This document shows positions 1-9,217 of a stretch of 64,000 nucleotides of DNA, piece after piece. The notes beneath the pieces were generated by a model. It was not told the origin of the DNA. It saw only the letters and a program-made list of their open reading frames with translations, and did no database searches. Source of the stretch: Leucothrix arctica (GTDB lineage: Bacteria; Pseudomonadota; Gammaproteobacteria; Thiotrichales; Thiotrichaceae); contig NZ_QGKL01000016.1 of assembly GCF_003172895.1 (NCBI RefSeq), positions 49,694-113,693 on the forward strand, in the 5' to 3' direction. The position numbers and the translations under genes are program-made. Every line of letters starts with the position of its first letter. Position 1 is the stretch's first letter.

Positions 1-911
1 AAATGCACACCACCAACCCAACGATCAACCTTAGACACATCAAGCCAATTAACCTTCCCCGCCAACACGCCTAACCCAGCTTCTGTGACAGTTAATTCCC
101 GCCCCTCTAAAGCAGGCAAAGTTAACGCCTCTCCTTCAGAAACCTCAATCAAAGGCAGACTAGACCCAAGCAACTCATTAAGCACCACCCAAAAACTAGC
201 ATCCCCTAAGAACTTCCTCTCTTCCATTTTCTGCGTTTTAGAAAAGACCTTCATCAATGATTTCTCACCCTCAGAAATCACCTTCAACGCCTGCTCTGCC
301 GTTCGAGATAAACCATTAAGACAACTCGGATACTCTTCCAACATCCTAACAACAGCACCTTCCAAAAAAGGTAAAGCCGAAGTTTCCTCACTCAAAAGCT
401 CACACCACTTTTCAGGTGTGTCTGAGCGAAAAGCCGCCCAAGCCTTTGTAGATAAATTCAAGTGGGATTCTGTAACAGGCTGCTCATATTGCACAAGCAG
501 CTTCATTTCGTCAGGTGAAAGCAGTCCCAAGTATTGGTCAGTACAAATGATTGATAACTCAACACCAACCAAGTCTTGCTGAGCAAACCAATCCAATATT
601 TGAATGACTTGCAGCTGGTCATAAAGGTCATACTCAAACCATAAAATGACTTTTTGATATTCGCCAAAAGCCTTCAGCACGTTATCTCTTTCAACGAAGC
701 ATTCTGTAATTTCTTCGACAGTTCCCCAGCCTCGATCAGCAATAAACTGCGCCCTTACCTTAGACAACTCCTCAAGTGATAACCCCGCAGGAACCGGTCC
801 TTCATGCAAGACATCACGCCAAGGCAGGAACTCACCAGAAATGCCTGCTTTTTTCATTATCTCAACGGCACAATCACCATTTGTAATATTTAATGTGCTG
901 CTCACTGTCAT
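1..911 (-). CDS. DUF1835 domain protein, C-terminus cut by window edge
   Basis: The frame stays open from an ATG at 911 to the left edge, giving about 303 codons and no stop, so the gene is partial. The N-terminus (MTVSSTLNITNGDCAVEIMK, then GEFLPWRDVLHEGPVP) has the pattern of DUF1835 proteins: a TNGD motif followed by WRDxLHEGPVP. The region around residues 90-125 (WFEYDLYDQLQVIQIL, then LSIICTDQYLG) also fits that family. The biochemical role of the family is not established. A ribosome-binding site of GAGTGA type precedes the ATG, and the start lies 23 bp after the stop of the upstream phosphoribosyltransferase. The two are therefore probably one transcript. The long plus-strand open frame over this region is a shadow. 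Confidence 0.8.
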   Translation of the reverse strand, partial: MTVSSTLNITNGDCAVEIMKKAGISGEFLPWRDVLHEGPVPAGLSLEELSKVRAQFIADRGWGTVEEITECFVERDNVLKAFGEYQKVILWFEYDLYDQLQVIQILDWFAQQDLVGVELSIICTDQYLGLLSPDEMKLLVQYEQPVTESHLNLSTKAWAAFRSDTPEKWCELLSEETSALPFLEGAVVRMLEEYPSCLNGLSRTAEQALKVISEGEKSLMKVFSKTQKMEERKFLGDASFWVVLNELLGSSLPLIEVSEGEALTLPALEGRELTVTEAGLGVLAGKVNWLDVSKVDRWVGGVH

Positions 912-934
912 GACTCACTCTGTAACTTGAGGCT

Positions 935-1504
935 TTACTTCACAGCTGGCAAATGATCCTTAAGAATCTCAAAAATCTCAGGTCGCTTCTGCTCCATTTC
1001 CTCAACCGTCAGCCCTTCCAACGAATGCGGATACTTCAACCAATCCGACGTTTCATGCACGACATAGTCAGGCGCAAAATCGACCTGATTTCGGCTAGGT
1101 TTATAATACGGCACGGCAATACGAATATCTTCTGGCGTATTCAAACGCGCTTGCGCCTTTAATGCGTTAATGATTGCTTCCACAGATCGGCCAGTATCGA
1201 ACACATCATCGACAATCAATAAACGATCGTGGTGTTGAATATTTTTAACCAAATACTCCAAACCAAAGACTTTAACTTCGCGTGACTGATTATCAATCCC
1301 TGAATAGGACGAGGTACGAATCGCAATGTTATCCGTCGGCACGTTGTGAAACTCTAAGTACTCTTGAACAGCAATACCAATCGGTGCGCCACCACGCCAC
1401 ACAGCGATGATGAAAGTAGGTTTAAAACCTGACTCCAGCACTTGATGTGCTAATTTAAACGAGTCTTCCAGCAGATCTTGTGCGGTTAGATAAACTTTGT
1501 TCAT
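935..1504 (-). CDS. phosphoribosyltransferase (purine salvage type)
   Basis: A 189-aa type I phosphoribosyltransferase. The PRPP-binding loop is LLIVDDVFDTGRS (residues 95-107), with the two acidic residues and the DTG expected of the family. An earlier WRGG motif at residues 36-39 is typical of small xanthine/hypoxanthine-type enzymes. Members transfer the phosphoribosyl group of PRPP to a purine base in the cytosol. The exact base cannot be read from sequence. The gene is divergent from a paralogue at 1602, with only 97 bp between the two starts, and it appears to lead into the DUF1835 gene. An adenine deaminase at 58722 would supply hypoxanthine, a possible substrate, but the two loci are far apart. 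Confidence 0.85.
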   Translation of the reverse strand: MNKVYLTAQDLLEDSFKLAHQVLESGFKPTFIIAVWRGGAPIGIAVQEYLEFHNVPTDNIAIRTSSYSGIDNQSREVKVFGLEYLVKNIQHHDRLLIVDDVFDTGRSVEAIINALKAQARLNTPEDIRIAVPYYKPSRNQVDFAPDYVVHETSDWLKYPHSLEGLTVEEMEQKRPEIFEILKDHLPAVK

Positions 1505-1601
1505 AGTAAAACCGTTAACTTAGTCGTTAGTTGAGTGTAATCGACTTTATCAAAGCCGCATTAGTAGAGTATATTAATACTTTCACTTTGCACCTATCGC
1601 T
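1505..1601. promoter_or_regulatory. shared intergenic region between two divergent phosphoribosyltransferase genes
   Basis: These 97 bp must hold both promoters of the divergent paralogues. An imperfect 5-bp-arm dyad, AGTAT-ATTA-ATACT, lies at about 1568-1581, close to the plus-strand start. I see no convincing pair of -35 and -10 boxes and no purine-riboswitch-like structure. A shared operator is possible but unproven. Confidence 0.35.
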
Positions 1602-2189
1602 ATGAATAAGAAATTTCTTGATGAACAAAAACTCATTGAAGATGCTTTTAAACTGGGTGTAAACATCTTCGAGTCAGGCTGCAGGCCAACTTTCATCGTC
1701 GGTTTATGGCGTGGCGGTAGCTCAGTTGGTATTTATGTTCAAGAATGCCTTCAAGCCTTAGGTGTTGAGACGAACCATATTTCGCTGCGTACGTCCTATC
1801 GCGGACAACCCTCATATCATGAAATGGCGAATGCGCCCTCTTCTGATATTCGTGTGCATGGCACAGGTTTCTTGCTCGAACACTTAAATGCCGATGACTC
1901 ACTGCTGATTGTGGATGACGTGTTTAGTACCGGAAAAAACATCGAAGCGGTGATCAACCGACTGAACTTCATACTTAAACGTAACATGCCTAAAGAAGTC
2001 AAAGTTGCGACACTGTGGCAACGTGCTTCGTATAAGTCGGTTGATATTAAACCTGATTTTGTATTGCACAAGACCGAAGATTGGCTCGTGTTTCCTTATG
2101 AAATGACAGGGTTAAGCTTGGATGAAATCGCTGAGCATAAGCCGTTTTTAGTGCCCTACTTGAAGCCTGAGCTTATTTCTGAGAATTGA
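1602..2189 (+). CDS. phosphoribosyltransferase, paralogue of the divergent gene
   Basis: A 195-aa type I phosphoribosyltransferase. The PRPP loop is LLIVDDVFSTGKN (residues 101-113) and a WRGG motif sits at residues 36-39. It aligns by eye with the neighbour at 935-1504 almost end to end: both start MNK, share ESGxxPTFI and WRGG, and share DWLxxPxxxxGL near the end. It carries a 10-residue insertion around residues 66-85 relative to the neighbour. The pair therefore looks like a local duplication followed by divergence, perhaps in base specificity. The ribosome-binding site ahead of the ATG is weak. The enzyme is cytosolic and its substrate cannot be assigned from sequence. Confidence 0.85.
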   Translation: MNKKFLDEQKLIEDAFKLGVNIFESGCRPTFIVGLWRGGSSVGIYVQECLQALGVETNHISLRTSYRGQPSYHEMANAPSSDIRVHGTGFLLEHLNADDSLLIVDDVFSTGKNIEAVINRLNFILKRNMPKEVKVATLWQRASYKSVDIKPDFVLHKTEDWLVFPYEMTGLSLDEIAEHKPFLVPYLKPELISEN

Positions 2190-2361
2190 TTTTGGTGGCT
2201 TTAGTCTATAACTGCTTAGTAAGTATGCGGCCTTTCTGCAGTTTTTTGATCCAAAGCAAATAATTTCAATCTGAATATTGCACATACTCTCCAATGAATC
2301 TAACGCTCAAATAAACTTCGGCGTCAAAGCCGGCATCAGCCTTACTTTTCTTATTAGGTTA

Positions 2362-3294
2362 TTACACAACAAGACGCTGAGAAGAACCTTTGAGTTTGCC
2401 AACCATTCGGGCTAATGTCTCTGACTTTTCAGAAGAATACACATACTGTGCCGCTGCAAGTGTAGTTCGTTTATTCATGTTCCTTGTATCAAATTTATCG
2501 AGTTGTACTGATGCGCAATCCAGAATATTGTATTGGCTTGACGTTCGCTTTATAGAAGGAGAGAAGATAAGCATAAGGTCCTTTCTGAGCGGAAGTGTCA
2601 CTTCAGAAAGCGGATGCATTGGTCCAAAGTGGTCACCAACTTCTTCTCTATATTCTTCCGGCACTTGGAAGTAAACTGGATTATCAGAAGTAACGAAGGT
2701 CATTCCATCAGCTGGTACGGCGAAACTCCATATTTTTTCCTGCAATCTAGCAGCCCCCTCTGTAGCCATATTAATCATCGGCCTCAAGCTTACAAACGGC
2801 TCGATATCAATTTCTATTTCGCCACGTTCGTGTAACTCTTCAATTTTTTTTGGCAAAGTTCCATCAGCTTTGCTCTTAGCCACTATATGACCAAATGACA
2901 TTTCCATTAATTTTTGATACGTCTCATTAATGCCTTCACGGAAACTTGGGACTCGAAAAAGCTGAATAGCTGCGAAAAAACTTAGAATTACACGTTCTTC
3001 ATCAGTTAAAATCACTTTATTGCCGGTGCCAGGGAATTTGATCTTCTTAATCACCCGCGGAGACTCATCCTCTATCTTACAAAAGGCATTCTCCATAGAC
3101 TCATGATCATTCGACCCATCTTCGCGTTTCTGGGCATAATAATGGTGTTTGGCACATATATATCTTATCGACTTTGCTTGGCGTGAGATCTCTCCAGTGT
3201 TTTTATCGTACTCCCAAATAAGTGATTTTTCTCCTTCTATTGTGAAGCCTCGAAGGTACCCCTGAGGAACGTAGTGATGATTATCTTTCGCCAT
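2362..3294 (-). CDS. DUF4238 domain protein
   Basis: About 310 aa. The N-terminus MAKDNHHYVPQGYLRGFT carries the HYVPxxYLRxF signature of DUF4238. A WEYDK motif follows, then a conserved middle segment (FAAIQLFRVPSFREG) and a late segment of DNPVYF type (SDNPVYFQVPEE). I chose the ATG at 3294 rather than a TTG three codons upstream, because the AAAGAG sequence is correctly spaced only for the ATG. The function of the family is unknown and nothing in the sequence reveals a catalytic centre. The gene stands alone between the phosphoribosyltransferase and nitrate genes and reads as more AT-rich than they do, which would fit acquisition by transfer. Confidence 0.75.
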   Translation of the reverse strand: MAKDNHHYVPQGYLRGFTIEGEKSLIWEYDKNTGEISRQAKSIRYICAKHHYYAQKREDGSNDHESMENAFCKIEDESPRVIKKIKFPGTGNKVILTDEERVILSFFAAIQLFRVPSFREGINETYQKLMEMSFGHIVAKSKADGTLPKKIEELHERGEIEIDIEPFVSLRPMINMATEGAARLQEKIWSFAVPADGMTFVTSDNPVYFQVPEEYREEVGDHFGPMHPLSEVTLPLRKDLMLIFSPSIKRTSSQYNILDCASVQLDKFDTRNMNKRTTLAAAQYVYSSEKSETLARMVGKLKGSSQRLVV

Positions 3295-3554
3295 AAGACT
3301 CAACTCTTTTTTACCTAATAATGGATCAATAAGGTCTAAGACCTTTTAATATATTATCAGGATTTAAGATTTTTTTTATGAGGTGCTTTACAATTTTTCA
3401 AGTATTAACGTTCATGAAAACAATAAACGTACGTCTATTCTGCAAGCTTTAAAACAGAACTCAGACCTGTGCCTAATAGTAGAATTAACAGTTCACTCAG
3501 AGCAAAGTATAAACCACCCTCAGCCATTGCAGCCAAGGGCGTAGATATTATTTC

Positions 3555-6224
3555 TTACAAAAAGCCTTTCAGCTCAGGAATACAAGAACCACAGTTAGTA
3601 CCCGCCTTCAAGCAAGCCCCAATCTCTTCAACGCTACAAAGCTTCTGCGCTTGAATCGCCGATTTTATCGTCTTTTCACCGATATTAAAGCAAGAACAGA
3701 CCACTTTACCCGTGTCTTCCATTGGCGTACTTGGCTTGCCAGACAGTAAACTCAGTCGCTCTTCTTTGTTCAATGACTCTTGAGTAAATAACTGTTTTAG
3801 CCAGTTGGTTGCAGGAAGCTCCTTAGCCGTTTGACTGACAAATACACAGCTCTCAAGCCTGTCATTCACAAAACGTGCACCTCGGTAAATTTGACGGGAC
3901 TTGTCAAAGTACTCTGCCCAGTCACCTTTATCATCTGACTGACAAAGTAACTCACGACTCATCTCAGCCCAGTTTTCAGGCAGTTGTTCACCTGCCAAAC
4001 TGTAGTACCAAGCGCCTTCGACTTTTTGACAGTGCCAGAAGCTCGCCATATCAAGATTGAGTTGGCGACGAGAGATTAGGAATCCATGCCAAACTGTATC
4101 AACGGCTTCAATCTCAACCGCTGAAAATTTAGACTCTGGTTGCCCTGACACAGGGTCAACAATAGGTGGCATAACATCACTAACCACCGACGAGCCACTA
4201 AACTGTTTCGTCCAGTGAATCGGTACAAATACATTACCTTTACGCAAACCTTTATCAAATTTGGCAGGTAAGCACAGCTCTCCGTATTCGTTGTGAACGC
4301 GTAGTAAGTCGCCCTCTTTAACGCCACGCATGTCGGCGTCGTCAGGGTTAAGCTCTACCGTAGGCTGTGAAACATGAGAGGACAAACGCGCCGAAGTACC
4401 AGTACGTGTCATGGTATGCCAGTGATCCCGCACGCGCCCCGTGTTGAGTATTAGGGAGTACTCATCAGAGGTTTGTGTGGCCGGCATTTCAGCGGATACA
4501 CTGATAAATCGGGCTTTGCCATTCGGCGTGAAGAATTTTCCATCTTCAAATAAACGCTGAGTACCTACTAGGGAACCATCAGCATTTTCTTTTAGCGGCC
4601 ATTGAAAAGGTTGCAGTGCGTCAAACTCTTCTACTGACAAATCTGCCAGTGGAGAGATATCGAAACAACGCTCGCCTTCATTTTTGTAACCACTTAACGC
4701 TGCATGTTCACGGAAAACATCCAGTGAAATATCATATTGGAACTGCTCTGCATGACCCATTTTGTGAGCTACTTCGGTAATGATCTGCCAGTCAGGCTTT
4801 GCTTCACCGGGAGCATCAAGAAATGGTCGTTGACGAGAAATAGCTCGCTCACTATTCGTCACGGTTCCATTACGCTCACCCCACGTTAACGCAGGTAGGC
4901 GAATGTTCGCGTACTTCAGCGTATCGGTGTTGGATACACAGTCAGACACGATGACGTTTTCACACATGTCGAGTGCTTCACGCACGCGATTAGTGTTTGG
5001 CAAACTCACTGCTGGGTTGGTCGCCATGATCCAAACGGCTTTTATTTTTCCGCTATGAACGGCTTCAAAAAGATCGACCGCTTTCAAGCCTTGTTTTGGT
5101 GCAATCGTTGGCGATTGCCAAAAATCCTGCACCAATTGGCGACTTTCAGAGTTTTCTATCTCCATGTGCGCTGCAAGCATGTTGGCTAGTCCACCAACCT
5201 CGCGTCCACCCATGGCATTTGGCTGACCGGTGAATGAGAACGGCCCCATTCCTGGCTTACCAATTTTTCCTGTCAGCAAGTGGCAGTTGATTAAGGCATT
5301 ACCCTTATCAGCACCGCTTGAGGACTGGTTTACGCCTTGTGAAAAGACAGATACGACCTTGTCAGTTGAGGCAAATAAGGCGTAAAACGCGTTTACTGCT
5401 TCAACTGACAAGCCGCATTGCTCAGCGACTGCCACAACATCTTTTGCGCTTGTTTTTGCTTCATTAATTGCGCCTACCGAGTTATCGGTATGCTGTGCGA
5501 CAAAAGCAGTCGCCGTGTGCCCGTTGTCTGCTAAGTAAGCTAGCAAACCATTAAACAGGAACGCATCACTACCCGGTTTTAGCGGTAAGTGAAGGTCAGC
5601 AAGATCCGCTGTTTGTGTTTCACGTGGATCAATCAAAACGACTCTAAGCGCGGGATTTTCCTTCTTTGCAGCAACCATTCGTTGATACAAAACAGGGTGA
5701 CACCACGCGGTATTGCTACCGATCAAGACGATTAAGTCGGTTTGCTCTAAATCTTCATAGTTGCAAGGTACTAAGTCCTCACCAAACGCTCGCTTGTGTG
5801 CCACTACTGCGGATGACATACATAACCGCGAGTTGGTATCGATGTTTGCCGAGCCAATGAATCCTTTCATTAGCTTGTTGGCAACATAGTAGTCTTCGGT
5901 CAGTAACTGGCCTGAGACATAGAAGGCCACGGCTTCTGAGCCGTGTTCTTCTATAATGCTGTTAAAGCGTTGTGCTACCTCGGTAGAGGCCACATCCCAG
6001 CTGACTTGTTTACCCTCGATTTCTGGGTATAACAAGCGCTGTGGATTATCCAGCGTGTCACCAAGTGCCATGCCTTTTGAGCATAGTCGTCCAAGGTTAG
6101 CCGGGTGTTTCTGGTCAGGTGTGACCTTCACTGCCCCGTCTAGGCCTTGTTCTACCTTGACGCCACACCCTACACCACAATATGGGCAAGTTGTGCTTAC
6201 TGGATTACTGCTTAATTCAGACAT
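3555..6224 (-). CDS. nasA: assimilatory nitrate reductase catalytic subunit
   Basis: An 889-aa cytosolic molybdopterin enzyme that reduces nitrate to nitrite for assimilation. The N-terminal [4Fe-4S] motif is C13-x2-C16-x3-C20, with C48 in GRLCSKG. The likely molybdenum-ligand cysteine lies in TNSRLCMSS. GQPNAMGGREVGG and a C-terminal molydopterin dinucleotide-binding domain (TGRVRDHWHTMTRTG) follow. The last ~50 residues (CSCFNIGEK ... GTNCGSCIPEL) form a BFD-like [2Fe-2S] domain. That extra domain is typical of the NasA type, which takes electrons from a partner reductase. A partner gene is not visible here. The gene is the last of the nirB-nirD-nasA operon, 60 bp after nirD, with an AGG site before its ATG. 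No terminator was recognised after it. Confidence 0.95.
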   Translation of the reverse strand: MSELSSNPVSTTCPYCGVGCGVKVEQGLDGAVKVTPDQKHPANLGRLCSKGMALGDTLDNPQRLLYPEIEGKQVSWDVASTEVAQRFNSIIEEHGSEAVAFYVSGQLLTEDYYVANKLMKGFIGSANIDTNSRLCMSSAVVAHKRAFGEDLVPCNYEDLEQTDLIVLIGSNTAWCHPVLYQRMVAAKKENPALRVVLIDPRETQTADLADLHLPLKPGSDAFLFNGLLAYLADNGHTATAFVAQHTDNSVGAINEAKTSAKDVVAVAEQCGLSVEAVNAFYALFASTDKVVSVFSQGVNQSSSGADKGNALINCHLLTGKIGKPGMGPFSFTGQPNAMGGREVGGLANMLAAHMEIENSESRQLVQDFWQSPTIAPKQGLKAVDLFEAVHSGKIKAVWIMATNPAVSLPNTNRVREALDMCENVIVSDCVSNTDTLKYANIRLPALTWGERNGTVTNSERAISRQRPFLDAPGEAKPDWQIITEVAHKMGHAEQFQYDISLDVFREHAALSGYKNEGERCFDISPLADLSVEEFDALQPFQWPLKENADGSLVGTQRLFEDGKFFTPNGKARFISVSAEMPATQTSDEYSLILNTGRVRDHWHTMTRTGTSARLSSHVSQPTVELNPDDADMRGVKEGDLLRVHNEYGELCLPAKFDKGLRKGNVFVPIHWTKQFSGSSVVSDVMPPIVDPVSGQPESKFSAVEIEAVDTVWHGFLISRRQLNLDMASFWHCQKVEGAWYYSLAGEQLPENWAEMSRELLCQSDDKGDWAEYFDKSRQIYRGARFVNDRLESCVFVSQTAKELPATNWLKQLFTQESLNKEERLSLLSGKPSTPMEDTGKVVCSCFNIGEKTIKSAIQAQKLCSVEEIGACLKAGTNCGSCIPELKGFL

Positions 6225-6284
6225 GTTTACCTACTTCGCGGTTATCTTCACACACTTTGGGCTGCACGCTTTTGCATGCAATAC

Positions 6285-6608
6285 TTAGCCTTTCGCTGTT
6301 AGGTTTAGCAAGACTTTGCCTTGCTCAACTTTGACAGGAAACACGTTGGTACAACCTTCGTCAGCGCCTAATGCAGAGCCGCTAGCAAGGTCAATTTTCC
6401 AATTGTGTAATGGGCAAGTGACCGAGCTGCCGTGCATAATGCCTTGTGATAATGGCCCTTGTTTATGCGGACACTCATCACGAATCGCAAACACTTGATC
6501 ATCGGTTGTTCTAAACAATGCAATATTTGAACCAACATCCGACTCTACAATGCGAGAACCTAGTACCGGAATGTCTTCCAGTGCAACTACTTCAATCCAC
6601 TCACTCAT
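6285..6608 (-). CDS. nirD: nitrite reductase small subunit
   Basis: A 107-aa Rieske-fold subunit that pairs with NirB to reduce nitrite to ammonium with NADH. Its ATG overlaps the nirB stop in an ATGA junction, which implies translational coupling. AGGAG lies just upstream. The full set of Rieske ligands is present: C46-x-H48 and C65-x2-H68 (ECPHKQGP and TCPLHNW). NirD proteins vary in this; the enterobacterial form is generally described as having the fold without the ligands. This copy may therefore bind a [2Fe-2S] cluster. Length and neighbours fit the family well. Confidence 0.93.
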   Translation of the reverse strand: MSEWIEVVALEDIPVLGSRIVESDVGSNIALFRTTDDQVFAIRDECPHKQGPLSQGIMHGSSVTCPLHNWKIDLASGSALGADEGCTNVFPVKVEQGKVLLNLTAKG

Positions 6609-9049
6609 ACTAATTCTCCTAACGCTGATACTTTAATCGGTGCAAATTCAAGCGCTTCCACGCCTTTAGCACGTTCTTTCCAAGGGTCGATCTGTGCATT
6701 TTTCTGAGAGATTGCAAAACGCTCAGCAAGTGTCTCTCTCTGCTCAGCAGTTTCTAATGCTTCCTTCACTCTTTCTAGACCAATACGCTCAACCCATGGT
6801 GCTGTACGCTCAAGGTAGTGTGCATCTTCGCGATAGAACTGTGTAAATGCCGCACAATATTCGATAACTTCTTCTTCTGTTTCAACTTTACAAAGGAAGT
6901 CTGTTACACGAACAGTGATACCACCGTTACCAGCGACATGTAGCTCATAACCAGAGTCAACACAGATAATGCCGAAATCTTTGATCGTTGCTTCTGCACA
7001 GTTACGTGGGCAACCAGACACTGCAATCTTGAACTTATGTGGCATCCAAGAGCCCCATGTTAGCTCTTCCAGCTTTACACCCAGACCTGTTGAGTCTTGT
7101 GTTCCAACACGACACCAGCGCTTACCAATACAAGTCTTTACTGTACGTAAACCTTTTGCGTAAGCGTGTCCTGAGACAAAGCCTGCTTCACTTAGGTCAT
7201 GCCAAATTGCTGGTAGCTCTTCTTTCTTAATACCGAATAAGTCAATACGCTGACCACCCGTAACCTTCATTTCAGGTACTTTGAACTTGTCTGAAATATC
7301 GGCGATGTCACGTAGGTTTTGAGCAGTACATAAACCACCAAACATACGAGGAACGACTGAATAAGTACCGTCTTTCTGGATGTTTCCGTGTACACGCTCA
7401 TTAACGAAACGAGACTGTGGATCATCTTGGTAAGTTAGTGGGAACGCACATAGTAGGTAATAGTTAAGCGCCGGACGACAGCTTGCGCAACCGTCAGGGT
7501 TAGTCCAGTTAAACTGTTCACGAACCGCTTTCATTGTCGTCAACTGCATATTAACGATGCCTTGACGTACTTCTTCGTGGTTCGCATCTGTACAGCCACA
7601 TACTGGCTTTGCTTTCGGTGCTGCAAGCTCTGCGCCTGTTGCAAATGCAATGACTGATTCTACTAGACCAGTACATGAGCCACATGACGCTGATGCTTTC
7701 GTGTGAGCTTGTACTTCAGCTAAAGTCGTTAGGCCTTTTGCTTTGATTTCATTAACGATTGTGCACTTGCTAACACCGTTACAACCACAGATCTCTGCGT
7801 CGTCTGGCATTGCTGCGATACGCTCTAGCGGGTCAGTATCTGATGAGCCTGCTGCTTGACCAAAGATCAATGTGTCACGGAATTCTGAAACATCCATCTC
7901 GTCTTTGATCATTTGGAAGAACCAGCCGCCATCAGCGGTGTCTCCGTACATGACAGCGCCTTTGATGATGTTATTTTCTAGGACTACTTTCTTGTAGACA
8001 CCCGCTGATACATCTTGGAAAACAATCTCTTCTGAGTTGTCGTTACCAACGAAGTCACCGGCTGAAAATAAGTCGATACCCGTTACTTTCAGTTTTGTTG
8101 AAGTAACTGTACCTAGGTAACGCGCAATTCCCATCTCTGCAAGGTGATTAGCACATACTTTAGCCTGGTCCCAAAGAGGTGCTACAAGTCCGTAAGCGAT
8201 ACCACGATGCTGCGCACACTCACCGACTGCATATATTTTAGGGTCATACGTTTGCATGGTGTCATCAACAATAAGACCACGCTCACAATGTAAACCTGCT
8301 GATTGGGCGAGTGCGATGCTTGGTTTGATACCAACTGCCATCACTAGTAGGTCTGCTTTTACTTCTGTGTCGTCATTGAAGCGTAAGCCTGTCACACGCT
8401 CGCCACCTAATACTTCAGCACTGCTGTGCTCCATTAGGAAGTTCATGCCACGCTCTTCTAGTGACTTACGCAGCATCGTTGCAGCAGGTGTATCTAACTG
8501 ACGATCCATTAGGCTTGCACCAAGGTGAACAACTGAAACAGTCATTCCCTGCTTCATTAATCCATTTGCTGCTTCAAGTCCAAGCAGACCACCACCGATG
8601 ACAACTGCATGCTCATACTTTTTAGTCGCCGCCATCATGGTGTTAACGTCTTTGATGTCACGGAAGCCGATGACACCTTCTTTGTTCGCACCCGGAATTG
8701 GTAACATGAATGGCGTTGAGCCTGTTGCGATGATCAACCGATCGTAAGGCACGCTCATGCCGCAATCCGTTGTCACTACCTGCTCTTTACGCTGAATTTT
8801 GGTAACTTTTTTGTCTGTGTGTAGTGTGATGTTGTTATCTTCATACCACTGAAGATCATTCAACATAATCTCATCGACTGTTTTTTCACTTGCCAGTACT
8901 GGCGACAGCATGATTCGGTTGTAGTTACCGTAAGGCTCTTCACCAAAGACTGTTATGTTGTAACGATCTGCGTCGAGCTTTAGTAACTCTTCAAGCGTTC
9001 GCACACCAGCCATTCCGTTTCCGATCAAGACCAAATTCTGTTTAAGCAT
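6605..9049 (-). CDS. nirB: NADH-dependent nitrite reductase large subunit
   Basis: An 814-aa siroheme enzyme that reduces nitrite to ammonium in the cytosol. It starts with an FAD/NAD(P)-binding oxidoreductase part (VLIGNGMAGVRTLEEL and later AVVIGGGLLGLEAANGL). Two BFD-like cysteine regions follow (CGCNGVSKC ... CGSC; CGCTDANH ... CASC). The C-terminal half is the sulfite/nitrite reductase fold, with TCIGKRWCRVGTQDS and SGCPRNCAEA supplying the four cysteines for the siroheme-coupled [4Fe-4S] cluster. GGGAGATGAG precedes the ATG. It is the first gene of the nirBD-nasA operon and lies behind a terminator-containing leader and a sigma-54 promoter (see those entries). Confidence 0.95.
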   Translation of the reverse strand: MLKQNLVLIGNGMAGVRTLEELLKLDADRYNITVFGEEPYGNYNRIMLSPVLASEKTVDEIMLNDLQWYEDNNITLHTDKKVTKIQRKEQVVTTDCGMSVPYDRLIIATGSTPFMLPIPGANKEGVIGFRDIKDVNTMMAATKKYEHAVVIGGGLLGLEAANGLMKQGMTVSVVHLGASLMDRQLDTPAATMLRKSLEERGMNFLMEHSSAEVLGGERVTGLRFNDDTEVKADLLVMAVGIKPSIALAQSAGLHCERGLIVDDTMQTYDPKIYAVGECAQHRGIAYGLVAPLWDQAKVCANHLAEMGIARYLGTVTSTKLKVTGIDLFSAGDFVGNDNSEEIVFQDVSAGVYKKVVLENNIIKGAVMYGDTADGGWFFQMIKDEMDVSEFRDTLIFGQAAGSSDTDPLERIAAMPDDAEICGCNGVSKCTIVNEIKAKGLTTLAEVQAHTKASASCGSCTGLVESVIAFATGAELAAPKAKPVCGCTDANHEEVRQGIVNMQLTTMKAVREQFNWTNPDGCASCRPALNYYLLCAFPLTYQDDPQSRFVNERVHGNIQKDGTYSVVPRMFGGLCTAQNLRDIADISDKFKVPEMKVTGGQRIDLFGIKKEELPAIWHDLSEAGFVSGHAYAKGLRTVKTCIGKRWCRVGTQDSTGLGVKLEELTWGSWMPHKFKIAVSGCPRNCAEATIKDFGIICVDSGYELHVAGNGGITVRVTDFLCKVETEEEVIEYCAAFTQFYREDAHYLERTAPWVERIGLERVKEALETAEQRETLAERFAISQKNAQIDPWKERAKGVEALEFAPIKVSALGELV

Positions 9050-9070
9050 TAACTCATCTCCCTAAAAAGC

Positions 9071-9115
9071 AAAAAGCCCTGAACTGTCCAAATATTACTC
9101 AGACGATTCAGGGCT
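9071..9115 (-). terminator. intrinsic terminator inside the nirB leader (attenuator)
   Basis: Read on the minus strand, AGCCCTGAA (9115-9107) pairs with TTCAGGGCT (9083-9075) in a 9-bp stem. A run of T follows directly. The structure lies between the promoter and nirB, so it would stop most transcripts before the operon. With the two hairpins upstream this is the arrangement of NasR/NasT-controlled leaders, where an ANTAR protein releases termination when nitrate or nitrite is present. Confidence 0.85.
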
Positions 9116-9134
9116 TCTTTACCCGGATTAATAC

Positions 9135-9197
9135 TGCGCAGCGACACGCAAAATGTAATGTATGTATTGCGATTCCCATCGCCGTTGACGGGAGCAA
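9135..9197 (-). promoter_or_regulatory. two hexaloop hairpins, likely ANTAR (NasR/NasT) target in nirB leader
   Basis: Hairpin 1 (9193-9174, minus strand): TCCCGTC and GATGGGA form a 7-bp stem around the six-base loop AACGGC. Four more pairs (TTGC 9197-9194 with GCAA) extend it across a bulge. The loop has A at position 1 and G at position 4, the known hallmark of ANTAR targets. Hairpin 2 (9150-9135): TGCGT and GCGCA form a 5-bp stem, with one G-U pair, around the loop GTCGCT. This loop keeps G at position 4 but has G at position 1. The intrinsic terminator follows 20 bases later. Two tandem hexaloop hairpins before a terminator match the described ANTAR antitermination architecture. Confidence 0.8.
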
Positions 9198-9217
9198 TAA
9201 CTGTTATATAACAATAA

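Noticed and set aside
85..582. 165-codon plus-strand reading frame near the left edge
   Set aside because: It lies antisense to a long minus-strand frame whose protein matches DUF1835; no motif is seen in the plus-strand translation.
3301..3303. TTG start for the DUF4238 gene
   Set aside because: The AAAGAG site would be directly against it, while it is well spaced for the ATG at 3294.
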